Positions 43,383 through 54,254 of a stretch of 64,000 bases of DNA are shown in pieces. The stretch's first letter is position 1; each line of letters starts with the position of its first letter. Both the position numbers and the translations under genes were made by a program. A model generated the notes under the pieces. That model was not told the DNA's origin. It worked only from the letters and a program-made list of their open reading frames with translations, and made no database searches. Origin of the DNA: Folioceros fuciformis (Eukaryota; Anthocerotophyta; Anthocerotopsida; Anthocerotales); NCBI GenBank assembly GCA_049999805.1, contig JBNGIO010006185.1, positions 199,775 through 263,774 of the forward strand, given 5' to 3'.

Positions 43383-44261
43383 GAACGTGAGGGTAAGGAG
43401 GGGGAGGAGGGTGAGGAATGCTGCATCTGCAGGGAGGTGTTGGGGGCCTCGTACTGGACGAGGGCGGAGTCGGCGGGGTGCGGGCATGCGTTCCACGTCG
43501 CCTGCGCTGTGGAGTTCTTCTTCAACCAGGGGTACGTGAGGGAGGACTGCCCGGCGTGCGGGAGGATGGTCTCCCCGCCGGATTTGCCGCCCAGGTTCGA
43601 CTCGTCCTGGATCACCAGCAAGCACAGAGACAGCAAGGAGGTACCCGAGGTGGCGATCCGGTTCCTGCTGCGGTACCAGGCAGCCGTGAGGCCCCAGCCC
43701 GGGGACGGGCGGGTCCTGGTGCCGCTGGACGAGGCACGCGAGAAGTGCGTGGTGTGCGAGGCCGTGCTGGTGGGGAGATTCTGGGTGTGCATCCCCTGCT
43801 GCAGGAGTGGCGTCCATGTGAACTGCCTGGTGGTGTGGTTCCTTCAGTGCGGGCCTCGGGGGATGGTGTGCCCCGAGCCCCATTGTGGGGCGTCGGCGGT
43901 CCACCCGCCAGAGGGTTGCGAGGTGGAGGCAGAGGACATGCTGAACCCCATCGCCAGCGCCCACGAGCTGCATCCTGGAGCGGCGTGGCTCGCCCTGTCG
44001 CACCTGCGGCAGCCTGTGCCGCCTCATGATCCTGATGTGCGGGCGCTTGTGATGGGGCCGGGGATCTCGGCCCCGTTCTGGCTGCCGGCACAAGAACGAG
44101 GTCCTGGTGTCCGCATCGAGGCGGAAGCCACCGAGCGTGGCGAGAATATTCCTCCCTCCTTGTCCCACAAGCTGCCGCCTTCCAAGGATGCCGCGGAGAG
44201 CTCCTCGGCAGGTGCCGCTCGAGATCGGCCTTGCTCCAAGAGACAACGCGTTTCAGTTTGA
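43383..44261 (+). CDS. RING-type zinc finger protein, 5' end lost in a gap
   Basis: The frame is open from the gap edge (EGKEGEEGEECCICREV) to the stop at 44261, 292 residues. The first finger reads CCICREVLGASYW, GCGHAFHVACAVEFFFNQG and CPACGRM, a RING-type C3HC3/C4 pattern. A second cysteine/histidine-rich module further on (EKCVVCEAVLVGRFWVC, CCRSGVHVNCLVVWF, CPEPHCGA) resembles a second zinc finger of RING or PHD kind. The C-terminus is polar with a basic end (KRQRVSV). It probably acts in ubiquitination, on the same inference as its neighbour at 41838. GC content is clearly higher than in the DNA left of the gap. The start codon is not visible. Confidence 0.78.
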   Translation, partial: EREGKEGEEGEECCICREVLGASYWTRAESAGCGHAFHVACAVEFFFNQGYVREDCPACGRMVSPPDLPPRFDSSWITSKHRDSKEVPEVAIRFLLRYQAAVRPQPGDGRVLVPLDEAREKCVVCEAVLVGRFWVCIPCCRSGVHVNCLVVWFLQCGPRGMVCPEPHCGASAVHPPEGCEVEAEDMLNPIASAHELHPGAAWLALSHLRQPVPPHDPDVRALVMGPGISAPFWLPAQERGPGVRIEAEATERGENIPPSLSHKLPPSKDAAESSSAGAARDRPCSKRQRVSV

Positions 44262-44893
44262 CACACGGCTAACTGCTTTCCTTCGCCGCGTGAACGCGGC
44301 TTCCAACTGCCGTCCAACTGCCAACTTGTGAATTGAATCGGTGTTGGGTGTCTTCGAAGACAGCCAGGACCAAGCACATCGATGCAGAGAACTGCTCACC
44401 CATCCACTCACGGCCTACAACAAGCTGAAAGCAGGAAACAACCTACATGCTTTCGAGGTGGTTGAGAGGCATGGGAAGCAACAGACAGCCGTTTTGAAGG
44501 AGACCAGCAGGAAGCGCCATGGCGTCAAAGGCATCACACTTGGTTCGAGGTTGATCCTCATTCGGACTTGCATTTCTTTGTAGTCTTGTGGAAGTGACGA
44601 CTTTGTGGAGTACAGTACAAGACAATACGGCCTCTGTGCTGTAAAGGTTGATTGTGAATCTCTGTAATCCGAATCTTCGATCATGTTGAAAACAAGTAGA
44701 AGGAAAGATCCGGACACAAACAACTCTGACACGGAGTTCAAGGACAGCACTGCATGCTACCTCCTCTTGCCATAGTTCGAGGCTGGACTGGCCCCGTTTT
44801 ATCCAGAGGGCCCGGGTTCAAGCTAGTCTGCATTACATCCTGCTTCCGCTCCACTACAGCAAGCAGAAGTTTCAGCTTCACGACAAGCTGGTC
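44262..44893. other. Intergenic region (convergent gene ends)
   Basis: About 630 bp between the stop codons of the RING-type gene and the aspartyl protease. No gene supported; presumably two 3' UTRs. Confidence 0.45.
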
Positions 44894-46945
44894 CTAGAGA
44901 CAAGCATTTGGGAGCCAACCCAGCCTGTTCACAGGCAGGTCGAACACCAACCGCCAGTTCTGCAGTTGGTAGTTTCCGATGGAACTCAATTTTTCTGCTG
45001 ACCTCAGGATGGCCAGACACAAGTACGTGGATTTTTCGTCCTTCACTTCAACGATGAGGGTATCTCGAGCAAAGACGATGGAGCCGCCATCTTCGAACTG
45101 GAAGGTGACTTTGGGAATGAGGGGATCGGACACCTTGCCGGTGATGTCCCAGCAGGTGTCGAAGAGGCCGTAGTACTGCGGCAGGCCGGTGCGCATCACA
45201 GGCCCAAGACCCAACTTGTCTGCAACACTGATGAAGGCCTCCAGGAATGGGGTGTAGGCTGCACTGGCCAGGACTGTGTAAGGAGCAGCTGTGTCCACAA
45301 TCACACCTCCCTCGTCCTTGTCCTTGATGTCGAAAGCCTCTTCTGGAATGCCCTTCACCTCCTCGGTTCCCACGATGATGGTCTTCAAACCCACGTAGTA
45401 GAAGTTCGGGTTGCCTCCAGACTTGAGGGGCGTGTAGTAGATCTTGTCTGCAAGACCTTTGAGCCAACCATCCATGTCACAACGGATCAGTCCCTTGGAG
45501 TGCACTACTAACAGGGTGCTCACATCTCATCACGTCAAAACAGATCAAAAGCTGGTCCGAGATGGGTATTGGAGCAGTACTTGGATCGGGCATGGAGTCG
45601 GGGCCGAAAGCAAGGGTGTCTATGCTGTCCGATGCAGCTGTTGGCAGACAGAAGGAAAACTGGTTGCCGAAGTTGGGTGCAATCTGGGTGGCGAAAGATA
45701 GCTGGGATTTTCCGTTGCCTCCTCCGAGACCCAGGATTCCACTGTTCCCCAACGGAGGGGACGGGAAGAGTGTCTCTGTTGCCTTGCCAAACACCACTCC
45801 TGCAATCACACCTCAAGAAATATCACAACCGGAAATATTGCAACACCCGCCTCTTCAACACAAAACGTGACATCACAAGACGTGCAGCCATAAACACATG
45901 CTCCCACGTCACAGCAAGAAAATGCAACACAGCCGAGTTCTGCATTTCATCGTCCTAAGCCGCTATCATGCCACAGTACCCGAACCCGGCAGCAGCAAGC
46001 TTGAGCTTTCCAAGAAAGGGGTCCCGGACGACATACCGAGCAGGGTCAGGATGCCACCGTCAGACGTGTGGAACGTGAACGTCTCCTTCGCGAGCTCCCC
46101 GCTACTAAAAGCTCCGCTGCCCCGAGTATACAGCTTCTTGTAAGAGCAGCTATGCAACCCACAACTGACATACGACTCAGGGCTGCGCTCTTGGAGGCTC
46201 TGGCAGGGCCGGTCGAAGCAGCCCACCTCCTCCACCGAGGCCGACAGAAGGGGAAAGTAGCGCGGCGTCCTCTGCTCGAAGCACCTCTGCAAAACCCAAC
46301 AAAACCCACATCCCAAATCATCCAAACACACGTCTCCCACATCCCGTACCCCGCAAACCCAGCAACCATTCAACCCACCTTGCACGGAAAGGCTTGCACC
46401 CACAACAAATCGCTGGCAGTGTCCAGGAGAAAAATCTGATTCAACCTGGAGGGCACCTCTCCGATGGCGAATTGCACGTAGTAATCACCGACAGCGCGGG
46501 AGTTATCCACGCCCGACACCACAGGCCCGTGCACCGTGTTCTCCCCCTTCATGCCGAATTCCCCTCCACTGGGGAAAGCAGCCTGGTGCCGAGCCAGGCG
46601 ATGCTGGGATACGCAGGCTGTGTCTCCGACAGCGCAGTGCTTGGGCCGCATCGGCGAGCTGGCACCATCCACATGGCCCACCGACAAGGAAAATCCCTTG
46701 GCACCAGAGATCTCGCGCTTCGACGTCGAGCTCAGATCGAATTGTTGGAAACTCGGCAGCGAGGTGGTCGGAATCGGCTTGGGGCCTCCATTCTGCCGGC
46801 TCACACTGTCCAGTCCTTTGAGACGACTCTGGAATCCAAGAGACGCGTATTTTGGCGCTGTCGCGTGGAACTCCTGGTTGGCCGAGCTCAGACTGGTCGG
46901 AAATGCCACCACACAAAGGCAAGCTAAAACAGTGCCAAAAGCCAT
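44894..46945 (-). CDS. Pepsin-like aspartyl protease homologue (family A1) with altered active-site motifs
   Basis: Four exons (46945-46379, 46286-46037, 45799-45524, 45447-44894) join in phase to give 548 residues. A signal peptide (MAFGTVLACLCVVAFPTSLS) is followed by a long prosegment. The N-lobe has YYVQFAIGEVP and LLDTASDLLWVQ, where active plant enzymes have DTGS. A Cys-rich insert follows (CFDRPCQ, VSCGLHSCSYKKLY), typical of nepenthesin-like proteases. The flank of the first lobe reads GILGLGGGNGKSQLSFATQI. The C-lobe has FYYVGLKTIIVG and VIVDTAAPYTVL, where D(T/S)GT is usual. Both Asp are present (about D175 and D416), but the Gly of each motif is Ala. Such changes are expected to weaken or abolish catalysis (inference). 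Secreted or vacuolar location is likely. Confidence 0.9.
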
Positions 46946-46985
46946 TTTCCTTACAAGCCTATTAATTTCAAGTACAGCTACCAAA

Positions 46986-46996
46986 CATATATATAC
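46986..46996 (-). promoter_or_regulatory. Possible TATA box of the aspartyl protease gene
   Basis: A TATATATG run lies about 45 bp upstream of the start codon on the minus strand. It is close to the ATG, so the 5' UTR would be very short; the call is tentative. Confidence 0.35.
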
Positions 46997-47333
46997 TCCC
47001 AGCCCTCCAATATATATACGTCATACAGAATATGAAACAAAGGTCAATATGAAGTTTTATACAACTGGATAAAAAGTATCCGATTTCATATATAATAATT
47101 TATATTATTATACTATGTAATATTCAAAAGATATTATGAATAGTTTTTTTCTTGTTTCTTCCTTTGTTGGTGTGTGTTTCGTAATTTGCACTGTGCTGTT
47201 GGATTTTGCTTTCACAACAGCCTTGTTTTTGTTCACATTCATACTAAGAAAATGAGGATATTGTTAAATTCATGCATTTGTTGATATGTGTGTATTTTAA
47301 AAAGTATAATAATACGATTCACACAATATAGAT

Positions 47334-47338
<5 letters not shown>

Positions 47339-47367
<29 letters not shown>
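47339..47367. repeat. (TA)n microsatellite
   Basis: Uninterrupted TA dinucleotides, about 14 units. Confidence 0.95.
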
Positions 47368-47371
<4 letters not shown>

Positions 47372-48167
47372 TATATATAAATATCACACATTTCAAGTAA
47401 AGATACTGTATCAATAAAATCTCTTAAGAATATAACAACCTTTCTAAAACTAATGTGGAGTGTTCCCATTGTAATAGGTTTATGATCATGGTCACCTCTC
47501 AATGCATTATTATTTAATTCATAAATATTTTGTATAAGGATCTTTCTAGATTTTTATAATGTATTAAATTTATCGAAAAGAAGAGATAAACAAAACACCA
47601 CATTTCCCAAAATCAAGAAGGATTAATAAAAATCTTATTCAATCAATTATTCTTTTATAATTTCTTGTAACTCCTCTTCTTATGTCTTGAAATAGAAAAA
47701 CACTGTCCACTAAGGTTCCAAAAAGAACATAAGAGAAACACTCTACAGAGAATTATGGAATACCGATACAGTCATATGCTAGGGCAATTAGGGTTTTCAA
47801 TTTCCCTGTTGTGGCAGATTGCTTCAAGGTTGGGGCCTTCCTCAATGGGTTTAGGGTTTCACGGCGGCCATGCTTTCATGGCTGCTCGTGTTTCATTCCA
47901 TGGGTTTTAGGTTTAGGGTTCCTTGCCACACTTCATGGCTTCTTCTTCCATGCCTCAGCGCCACTTCCATGCCTTCTTAGCCCCGTGTAGGCTAATTCGT
48001 GAGCTGGTCAAGCCACAAGCCCTAGACTCTAAATCCTAAACCCTAAAACCCAAGGAGCACCCTAAACCCGAAATGCTATGCAACAAACTTAACACACTAT
48101 GTCCAAGGATGTACACAAAGATATAGAGATATGTAAAAAACTTTGCTATACTATGTATATGTATGGA

Positions 48168-48300
48168 AGGATGATGTGGCAAGGTAGGCTATAGGAATAT
48201 TCCATAGATTGTACAGAATATTCACATATAAATACGTATTCCAAAAAAAAAAAAAAGTCTTTGGTCACTATTCGCATCGGCGTTCCATAGAGTATTGCAC
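48168..48300. repeat. Dispersed AT-rich repeat, copy 2
   Basis: Matches 8380-8515 in order and spacing: GATGATGTGGCAAG, AGAATATTCACRTATAAA, and a CATCGGCGTTCCA segment. A 14-A run replaces part of the other copy. Confidence 0.6.
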
Positions 48301-49239
48301 AAATGATGAGGTTTAAAAGTATTCTTCCCTACATAATGGACATGTTTTCATCTCTTTTGCTTTTGAAACCCATGGGCTTTAATGATGACTTTTCAAGATT
48401 CATTAAGGAGTCCGCAAAGGTATATTAGAGTCATAGAAATAGGGTTTAACCTTAAACCCTTAGTGGTTGCTTTCTTTCAATATTGTATATTTATTGCTTT
48501 ACAAATAACATTGGTAAATGTATTCTTTAAACAACAACAAATACAAGTCAAGTGATTTCTTTGACACCAACAACCAATAGTAAATAGGCCTGTTCTTTGA
48601 ACAACAGGTACAAGTAAAGTTTTTTGGTACCCTTGGTAAGTAAGCTTTTATTATTCTATGTTATCTTATTTTAAAAACAATAATTAAATTTAAAAATAAT
48701 ATTAAAAAAAACTAATACCTTTTGGACCTAGAATTATGCCTTTCAACATTCTACATTATTTTATTTTAGGAACAATAATAAATTTAAAAATAATATTAAA
48801 AAAGGCTAGTACCCTTTTAAGCCTTTAGTGTGCTCGGGTTGTTCTTCCTTATCTTAAGAATAAATGAAACTTTTCATTTTTTTTTCAATAATAAAAAATA
48901 AGGTACTTTATTTCCTAGAAGTGATATATATTATTGAAAAAAAATGAAAAAATTATAATTACCATAAAGATAAGAACGAATAACCAAAGAAGACCAAAGA
49001 CATAACAAACACCCCTTATATATCATTGTCAAAACTACCTACTTTCTCAAAAATATTTAAAATGACAAAAGATCTAGCTACATCCAATGAAAGCTACTTG
49101 TCGTAATTCTAAAGATTGCATCACCAACACCCATCAACACCCTTGCAAAGAAATGCATATGCAATATCAAAACAAAGCAAGAAAACCCCATTTCTATGAT
49201 GGGCATACCATTGTACTACTAGATAAGTATGGATGACAT

Positions 49240-49560
49240 AAGATGACATACCTTTACACACTCAAAAGCCTTGTTAATATGCATTTCCGCACTCCCGGAC
49301 GATACACTTTACACAATCGCTTGGATTATACTCCTTTACACGCTCTGGAAAAGCCTTTGTGATGTAGCTTTGCACAACCTAGATGAGCCTTCATGATATA
49401 GCTTTGAACACTCTTCTTGTACCACACTCTTTAGTAAGGCAAGAGTGTAAAGCTGGATGATATGCCTTTATACACTCCTAGGTAAAGCTTGATGATGTAC
49501 CTTTACCCATCCCATCCAGCCTTGATGATATACCTTTCCACACTTGCGGATTCGCAATCC
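49240..49560. repeat. Degenerate minisatellite with a GATGATATACCTTTACACACT-like core
   Basis: Around eight imperfect units of about 35-45 bp with CCTTTACAC or CTTTRCACA and GATGATRTA. Divergence between units suggests an old array. Confidence 0.6.
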
Positions 49561-50959
49561 TAACAATTGGCACTTCAGGTATAATAAACATACTCAGTAT
49601 CAACTTCTCCGGATAATAATATAATGAGAAAGGATACAACCCATTCACCCAACCCGCACAACTGACGCCCTTGCTTGATATTTTTTCGCTGTCCGGGTGT
49701 AAGTCTTCAAACGGACCTCAAAATTCCGATCCCTCTTACAGGCGTGACCTCTGGGTCGATGTCCTACACCCCACTTCCTGGGCATTGTGCATTTGAGTAA
49801 CATGGGGATCTACCCCCTCATCGTCAAAGCTTGCCACAGCTGCCACAGCTGCCACCAATCTGCCTCTACCGTCGATACCTTCCAGATTCTGAAGGCTTTC
49901 GGAGCAGACACAGAGACAGGAGAGCCAAAGCAATGCCAGCATCCGAGTACAGAAATCCTTAATACCCAACCAGGCCTGACGATATTGATCAACTTGTGGT
50001 ACTCATCTCGCTGGATATTGCGAAATTGATGCTCGTGCTCGCTCCTCAGACCATGAATTAGATCCAAATAAAGTGAGGTCATGCCAGTCGCACCAGCTGT
50101 TCGTCGTCGACAGTATGTAGTCTGAATCAGATGTGAAGTATGGATGAAATATGCTTCTCCCACGTTCTCTGAAGAGGAAAAGGCCACCTACAGCTGAAGA
50201 AAGACACCGTGGTTAAGCAGATGATTACAAACAAGCGATCTCATTTCGAAGAGAACCTTCAAAGAAACTGCAGAGGAAACCTTAGGCCACTTCAAGACGT
50301 GCAAGGGAGTAAGAGAACCCACCAGGAGAGCAGACTGCAAGCCAGCTTCATGGCAGTTCGAAATCACGATTTCAACCTCATCTGCATATCTGAAAGCTAG
50401 ACAACAGTTGCCCATACTCTGCCAGCTGATGTTTAGGCCACACTGGACATCCCTTCTTGAGCCTGCGCGATCATATGGAGATCTTTGTCCTCAGCGCGGA
50501 AACACAAAAACTTCTTGTGGCAATTTCCTCATTGCATCCTGGCTCTTCTGGTTTTCGATCCTCCAGACTCGGCCGAGGTTACAAAAACTTTAGCAGTTTT
50601 TTTTCGTGCTACCCTTCTGGGCCAGGCAAGAGAGCTAAGCTTCAATGAGAAGAAAGCAGCTGCTCAGATGGAGAAGCACAAAGGGTACGGAGCAAATTGC
50701 AGCAGAAAGAAAAAGAAAGAAAGCCATACACATTTAGACACCAAAAGACCGAACGACATATCGCACCTTTGTTTCCCTTCACAAGGGCTGGAGGACGATG
50801 CATTTTTCAAGGGTTTGTAACGCTGATGAGGTTCATTCCTCTGACGAGCAGGTCCAATTTCGGGCCAAGACCTGGGAAGATACGAAATGTTTGAAATGTT
50901 TTTGACGTGTGTGTGCACTAATAAAAAAAATCACTGCGGGGTGGTCGAGGATGTCATAC

Positions 50960-52670
50960 CGGTTGGTTAAGTCAATCCTATATGGCACACCATTTCGGAC
51001 GATGGTTGTGGCAATCCGCGAGTTTCCAGCCAGCAGCTCCAGTTCCTGGCCAACATACGGAGTCTTCCGCGAATCGACATCACACACAACTGACCTGATG
51101 CGTGGCTTGTGCCGATCCAGAATCACCTAGGTGTTCAGTCAGCTGTGAGTAATAGGAGATTAATGACCTCACATCTCACCTGGTACACAGAACGTAGTGC
51201 GCAGACCAGAATGACTATGCTGAACCTCACAAATAAATAGGCGCTAGTACCTGTGCAATAACATGGCGGAAGACGTAGTGTTCATCCTGCAAACGGAGGC
51301 GGGCTACGTGCCCCAACTTGTCGTATGTTGTCGGTACAGCCATACCCGCAGGGAGCAGGTCCTGCAAGATCTGCACAGAGTCCAGATCACCAAATGGGAA
51401 ATACACGCTTGGATGCCCCAAAGGGTCTAAGGGAATCTAGATTGTTTGCCCTTGCCCAACAATGAAGAATCTATTTTATTGCCAGCCGTAAGGGAAAAGA
51501 GTCGTCAGACCTCATCCACTGCCCAATAGTCATACGAAAGAACCAATCTTGTTTGCACAAGCTGCCGGGTTGTGAATCCTCTCTTGTTTCCAGCTGCAAC
51601 AGCCATCTGCCGAGCAAAGCGCATCGAATGCAGAGCAGGAGTTGTCAGATAATCAGAAAACTTGAAGGCCAACCCGACACGAAAGCACAGCTCATAACCC
51701 TGGTTCAGACCTGAAGCGCCATGGGAAGTTCGTCCAAGGCCTTCCCTGCAAGTCCTTCATCCAGCAACAACACTCTTGTTGATCCTTGAAATCGTTTCGA
51801 CTGCTTTCCTAGCTTTAACAAGCCTAGAAAGTCTCCTATTGCTCCATCATCCTTCCCAACTCCCCACCCATCCTCCACAACTTCCACAACCACAGCTTTC
51901 TCCTCCCACATGCTTCTGCTTATCCCCCTGGCTTCTACCATGTTAGATTTATCGTTCTGCAATGTTTCCTCACAGTCTCTCCTGCTGTAGACGAAAGACC
52001 GTGCTGCACCTCTAGGCCTTGATAGTTCCTCAAGATGGGGAAATCTTTCTTCCTTCCTCCTCCGCAGACTGACAACTCCAGTCCTCAGCACTGCTTCGCT
52101 GCCGACGTCATCATCATCGAAAACAGCCTTCCTGACAGACTCGGAAACAGTTTCACCTTTCCTCTCGCCATCCCAAAACAGGCCTTTCAAGTCCTCATCA
52201 ACTTCATCCCCGGCAACCCTTGCAAGATTCTTGATACGAGGCCAATTCAACAGATGCCCCCGAAGCTCATACTCCAACTTCTTACTCTCGTCTGACGGCA
52301 CTTGCAAGGCAGCAATATCATAAACCCTGGTAAACCCAGCCCTATCGATGTCAGCTCCCTTGACGTATCTCTGCTTCTTCACCAAATGGTTGTAGCTGCT
52401 GATGTCGTATACGCTGGTTTCCTCCTCCCCGTCCCGCTTGATTCTCTGCCACTTTTCCTTTTTCTTATCTGAAGCACATCCCCTTCGGCCCCAGCTCAGA
52501 GACGGGCCGAGACGGAGACCAGCGAACGCACAGACTATGCTTGCATGGTGCCTCCGAGTTCGTCTGCAGGACGAGAAGAGTTCTGTCTTAGGAGGAATTT
52601 CTCGACCCAAGCGCAGCCCTGGTTGTTCCCAAATCTGTACACCAATCTTCTGGAAGGAACACAGAACCAT
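50960..52670 (-). CDS. TRM5: tRNA (guanine-37-N1)-methyltransferase TRM5, N-terminal part only
   Basis: TRM5 makes m1G37 next to the anticodon. Four exons (52670-51711, 51606-51511, 51370-51251, 51126-50960) have consistent phases and intact frames. Recognisable parts: LRGHLLNWPRIKNLARVAGD, VLSYDYWAVDE, LLPAGMAVPTTYDKLGHVAR, LRLQDEHYVFRHVIAQV, then LDRHKPRIRSVVCDVD and ELELLAGNSRIATTIVRNG. In the family the next segment is VYWN followed by the Rossmann methyltransferase domain with a D-x-FAGVGPFA motif. After IDLTNR no such domain can be read; a candidate exon from 50880 gives only a weak echo (W, RQR, CDM). About 447 residues remain. Loss of the AdoMet-binding half should remove activity. 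The N-terminus is Arg-rich and could target an organelle. The start is 216 bp from that of ELP6. Confidence 0.8.
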
Positions 52671-52885
52671 TGCTTAGGGTGTCGAGTTCCTCAATGAACC
52701 TCTGCAGTGACCTCCTAACGTCCTGTCTAGCAGAGCGCTAAGAGCAACGGATCTTGCGAGCCTTGAATTTCTACTAATCGGTGGCTTCCTTATATATATC
52801 CCCGAAGCAGAAGATGTCTTGGACGGGAGACCGATCCCGCTTTTAGTTTCAGATCATAAGCACTATTTTCGGCAGGGGTCCAGCC
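52671..52885. promoter_or_regulatory. Bidirectional promoter region of TRM5 and ELP6
   Basis: Only 215 bp separate the two divergent start codons. A TATATATA run (52791-52799) lies about 90 bp before the ELP6 ATG and could serve as its TATA box. Confidence 0.6.
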
Positions 52886-54061
52886 ATGTGGAGTTTAGAC
52901 GAAGCTGTGGACTGGACAAGCGAAGGGAATCTCATCCTTGTGAAAGATACGTTGGCTGCCAAAGGGACCTTCGTCTTGCACCATCTGCTCAAAAGTCTCC
53001 TGACGAATCCAGCGAAGGCACAGGACCGGCCTAGAAGCGTCAAGGTTGTGTTCGTAGGGCTTGCTGATACTTTTGGACACTACAACAGAGTAGTCAGAAA
53101 GCAGGTCAGGAGGAGTGCGACAACATTGGGCTTTGCTCCTCTCCAAGTCACCAAAGTCCAACTTTGCCTGAACAAGCCTGTGTCTCTGTCTCGTTCATGT
53201 AGCAGGGATGTAACTTGTCGAACTCTAGAGACAGTGGAGACGTTGCTTTCCTGGAATTTTCCCCAGACAAGTTCCTGGAGAGTGCGAAGAAGGAAAGCAC
53301 GGCAACAGGTTCCTTGCAGTAAGTAGCATCCGTCCTGACCCCTCCCCAACGTTTCCAATCATGCAATCTCGATTGCCTCAGACCAGACCCGTGCTGCATG
53401 AACGTGCAGGAACCCGCTCTTCAACCTGTACAGTAGAATACGACAGGCAGTGGGAAGGCTCCTTGTAGGCCGCACCGAGCACATATGTGTAGTGATTGAT
53501 GATGCCTGCTTGCTGGAGATAGCAGCTGCTGGCTCGCATCACCATGTGCTAGACTTCTTGCACTACTGTCGAGCACTTTCCTGTCAGCAGGCGCAAGTAA
53601 GTAAACCCCTTGTCCAGATTCCAATACCTGATTACGAAGTAATGTAACTTGTACAGCTGGCTGATAGATGCTGCACCTGTCGTTTTTACTTACAGAGTTG
53701 CTCGCTGGTGGTGCTTGTACACAATGACGTTTATGACGAATCAGACCCCTTCTCCTTAGTTCATGCGCTGGAGTCTGCCTCTGATGTTGTGCTGGACGTG
53801 GAGCCTTGCAGCAAACATATATCAAGTGATATACGAGGCTTGGTATGGTGTCTTGGGTCATGGCCATTCATCTTGCTGGAGTGGGGCAAGGACCACACTT
53901 CTGACACCCTGTGTTGTGTGCAGCTGACTGTTATTCATCGCACCATCCCAACTGGTGCAGATGATGTTGAGGAGAAAACTGGTTGTACCCAGGAGGTGAG
54001 GAGAGTTGAAACAGTTCGGTTTGAATTGTTGGAAACTGGTGTATCTTACACCCATGTCTGA
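52886..54061 (+). CDS. ELP6: Elongator complex subunit 6
   Basis: ELP6 belongs to the ELP4-5-6 RecA-like hexamer of Elongator, which with ELP3 places cm5 groups on wobble uridine U34 of tRNA. Five exons (52886-53104, 53206-53318, 53410-53596, 53696-53842, 53924-54061) with consistent phases give 267 residues, the normal size. Family features are GNLILVKDTLAAKGTFVLHH, KVVFVGLADTFGHYNRVVRK, then GCNL, the strand HICVVIDDACLLEIAAAG, VLDFLHYCRAL, and a typical C-terminal beta sheet ending in RFELLETGVSYTHV. ELP6 lacks the Walker motifs of true RecA, as here. The gene is head-to-head with TRM5 and its stop is 194 bp from that of the SirB1-like gene. Confidence 0.92.
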
Positions 54062-54254
54062 CCATCAGTCCCAGGGCCTTTGAAGGGCGATGGAGACTAG
54101 CCGGCTTTAGACCACTTTACAGCACTTTGCATGTAATCCTCGTTTCGATGATGATTCATGAGCATTAGATATGAGAACCAATGTAGAAAATGTTAGCTGA
54201 GTTTTTTGCTCTTAGTTACTCTTATGAGGATAAGGGAGGAGGGAGTGAAGTAGG

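Larger units (their letters stand above)
46997..50800. other. AT-rich, gene-poor region
   Basis: Almost 4 kb. The part up to about 49700 is markedly AT-rich and holds a (TA)n run, scattered plant telomere-like TTTAGGG/CCCTAAA motifs (47795-48070), a second copy of the dispersed repeat seen at 8.4 kb, and a degenerate short tandem repeat. From about 49736 to 50800 composition becomes normal, and minus-strand open frames of 75-125 codons appear, but I recognise no domain in them. Confidence 0.5.

Noticed and set aside
49736-50415. Minus-strand frames that could be the missing C-terminal part of TRM5
   Set aside because: No AdoMet-binding or NLPA-type motif can be read in any frame, and the segments do not join with consistent splice phases.
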